This document shows, in pieces, positions 62,430 through 64,000 of a stretch of 64,000 nucleotides of DNA. Source of the stretch: Victivallaceae bacterium. GTDB lineage: Bacteria > Verrucomicrobiota > Lentisphaeria > Victivallales > Victivallaceae. Where the stretch lies: the NCBI GenBank assembly GCA_021647315.1, contig JAKIUY010000005.1, positions 1-64,000 of the forward strand, given 5' to 3'. Position 1 is the stretch's first letter, and every line of letters starts with the position of its first letter. A program made the translations under genes and the position numbers. The notes below the pieces were generated by a model, which was not told the DNA's origin, searched no databases, and worked only from the letters and a program-made list of their open reading frames with translations.

Positions 62430-63734
62430 TTGAGTAGTGATAATATATATATTGCACCAGACTTTATTACAGTGCCATCATTCTCTGTAGCGGCAGAAAC
62501 CGTTACACCAGAAGCTATCGCGATTGCACCCATAGTACAACAGCAACCAGAACAACCTCCTGTCTATGGCAATGTTCCTGACATCCCAACACAAGATGCA
62601 ACTGAAGGTATTAAATTTGACTTCAATGATGGAATAAGAGTCCAGTTCCCCGCATCCGGCAGTTACCGCGTCTGTTTTTCCGATATTGATACCGGAATAA
62701 TTCTCTACAACGCGGACGTTGAGCCCAACGCCATGGTGACTAGTGTCAAGAAGTTTTTCATTCGGTTTCGGCTGGAAATTTTTCATCAGGGCGAGATAGA
62801 AGCAATTTTCACTCATGATTATTGTGCTGAAAACAGAGAAATAATGATTCAACTGCCGGTTGGGACCATTGGTGATTCAATCGGCTGGTTCTCCTATGTT
62901 GAACGATTTCAGCATAAACACAACTGCAAAGTATTATGTGTCATGACCCCGTGGATTGCTGATTTAGTGCGTGATCAGTATCCTGAACTCAACTTTATTA
63001 CTGCCAAAGAGACTTTGAATTATAAACCATACGCATGTTACTATATGGGGCTGTTTTTTAATGGCAATGTGGATAATCAGCCGACTGACTTCCGTTATAT
63101 CGGACTGCACCGGACTGCAGGCTATATTCTCGGTGTCGATTCCAGCGATATTAAACCACGTCTGAAACTTGACGCACCGCGCAGTATCAAAGAACCTTAT
63201 GTCTGTATTGCTGTCCAAAGCAGCACCCAGGCAAAATACTGGAACAATCCGGACGGCTGGCGTGAGACGGTTGAGTTTTTAAAAATTAACGGCTACCGAG
63301 TGCTCTGTATCGACAAGGCTCCGGCTAACGGCAATGGCATTGTCTGGAATCATATTCCTAATGGTGCGGAAGATTTCACTGGCGACATTCCGCTCCAGGA
63401 ACGGGTTGATCTATTAGTACATGCCGATTTTTTTATCGGACTTTCAAGCGGCCTCGCCTGGATTGCCTGGTGCTGTAAGATTCCGGTGGTGATGATTAGC
63501 GGGTTCACACATCCGACCAATGAATTCCATACTCCATACCGAGTCATAAATTATCATACATGCCATAGTTGCTGGAATGATATGCGCATTGATTTTGACC
63601 ATTTTGACTATCTATGGTGTCCACGACATAAAAATACCGAGCGGCATTTTGAATGTTCCCGGCTGATCGCGACAGAACAGGTCATCAATACTATCCGTCA
63701 GATTCCGGAATTTAAAAAGCAGAAGCAAAAATAA
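62430..63734 (+). CDS. Autotransporter strand-loop-strand O-heptosyltransferase (TibC/Aah-like)
   Basis: 434 aa from a TTG with AGAGGAGAAAACGTT upstream. After a low-complexity start (~1-65), residues ~65-140 are a beta domain and ~140-420 a GT9-like glycosyltransferase fold (LPVGTIGDSIGWFSYVERFQ; ADFFIGLSSGLAWIAWCCKI). Four Cys form the iron-finger of the BAHT family: C378, C381 (CHSC), C397 (WCPRH) and C409 (FECS). Characterised members move heptose from ADP-heptose to Ser on autotransporter repeats in the cytoplasm. The next gene encodes such repeats, giving an enzyme-substrate pair. A CCGGC hairpin repeat separates them. Confidence 0.9.
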   Translation: MSSDNIYIAPDFITVPSFSVAAETVTPEAIAIAPIVQQQPEQPPVYGNVPDIPTQDATEGIKFDFNDGIRVQFPASGSYRVCFSDIDTGIILYNADVEPNAMVTSVKKFFIRFRLEIFHQGEIEAIFTHDYCAENREIMIQLPVGTIGDSIGWFSYVERFQHKHNCKVLCVMTPWIADLVRDQYPELNFITAKETLNYKPYACYYMGLFFNGNVDNQPTDFRYIGLHRTAGYILGVDSSDIKPRLKLDAPRSIKEPYVCIAVQSSTQAKYWNNPDGWRETVEFLKINGYRVLCIDKAPANGNGIVWNHIPNGAEDFTGDIPLQERVDLLVHADFFIGLSSGLAWIAWCCKIPVVMISGFTHPTNEFHTPYRVINYHTCHSCWNDMRIDFDHFDYLWCPRHKNTERHFECSRLIATEQVINTIRQIPEFKKQKQK

Positions 63735-63759
63735 GAACATAACCGGCTTTGCCGGAACT
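63735..63759 (+). repeat. CCGGC hairpin repeat
   Basis: GAACATAACCGGCTTTGCCG plus GAACT, identical to 18996-19020 over 25 bp, here just after the heptosyltransferase stop. Confidence 0.82.
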
Positions 63760-63860
63760 AATAAAAACAAAAAACGTCAGCCGCAAATGCACGAATAAAA
63801 AACAAAAATAGTTAGTCAGCGAATTTTACAAATGAAATAATTACGCAGGAGAGGAGAATT

Positions 63861-64000
63861 ATGAGTTTTACTCGCATAGTCAGTGGAGGAGTAATCGCTA
63901 ATAATGAAACTGTTGCAGACGGTACGCAGATGGTTTCATCCGGTGGAATGACAAACAATATCACTATCAATTACCTAGGATTGCAAAACATTGCAGCCAA
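63861..64000 (+). CDS. AIDA/strand-loop-strand repeat protein, N-terminus only (runs off the window)
   Basis: 46 codons are visible before the window ends; AGGAGAGGAGAATT precedes the ATG. The sequence MSFTRIVSGGVIANNETVAD leads straight into GTQMVSSGGMTNN, the Gly-Gly/Asn-Thr pattern of AIDA-type strand-loop-strand repeats that are O-heptosylated on Ser/Thr. No signal peptide is seen at this start. It is the probable acceptor of the upstream heptosyltransferase. Confidence 0.75.
   Translation, partial: MSFTRIVSGGVIANNETVADGTQMVSSGGMTNNITINYLGLQNIAA

Overview
The window reads as a chromosomal piece of a Lentisphaerota (Victivallales-like) bacterium. The evidence is AT-rich DNA, several DUF1559-style pseudopilins with the leader [17 protein letters not shown], many secreted CBM9/LamG enzymes, a sulfatase and PHP-domain proteins. 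The taxonomic call is inference; no rRNA is present.

Layout. 0.3-2.0 kb: a J-domain protein, tRNA-Pro(CGG) and repeat-rich spacer. 2.0-3.2 kb: a probable cobalamin riboswitch ahead of a pseudopilin. 3.2-44 kb, almost all on the minus strand: a catabolic region. It holds a GntR/LacI-type regulator, four full-length secreted CBM9 + TIM-barrel-like proteins (three with a LamG domain), a solo LamG protein, PHP, MBL and calcineurin-type hydrolases, a six-hairpin-like protein, a lyase / MmgE-PrpD / TauE operon, a 1027-aa secreted glycosidase-like protein, and GH65 phosphorylase / beta-phosphoglucomutase / sulfatase. Six minus-strand promoters here share one architecture: -35 TTGACA, 17-nt spacer, -10, then TGACTCA half-sites at the likely transcription start. 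One is the promoter of the GntR/LacI gene itself, so I infer a local regulon. Three of the others lead with a pseudopilin gene and a fourth with a 39-codon pseudopilin remnant.

44-47.7 kb (plus strand): an IclR regulator and a tandem-duplicated 4Fe-4S protein. 48.2-61.5 kb (plus strand): a metal- and membrane-proteostasis-like cluster. It contains a small secreted Cys protein, a two-domain parvulin with a His/Cys tail, a CDF transporter fused to an SPFH domain, two more SPFH (HflC/HflK-like) proteins, three tiny membrane proteins, a decayed parvulin copy, a His-rich Zn/Cd-type P-type ATPase and an M16 peptidase. This is the best candidate for an undescribed system. 61.5-64 kb: a hairpin array, a decayed IS110-type transposase, a TibC-like O-heptosyltransferase and the start of an AIDA-type repeat protein, its likely substrate.

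The region is shaped by recent duplication. A pseudopilin-PHP-LamG/CBM9 cassette occurs twice, with a 492-bp tract that differs at 3 positions. A 132-bp MITE-like element sits in one copy, with the empty site in the other. Fragments of neighbouring genes form a scar at 35.3-35.7 kb. Several families of short palindromic repeats fill the spacers, and one copy lies inside a coding sequence.
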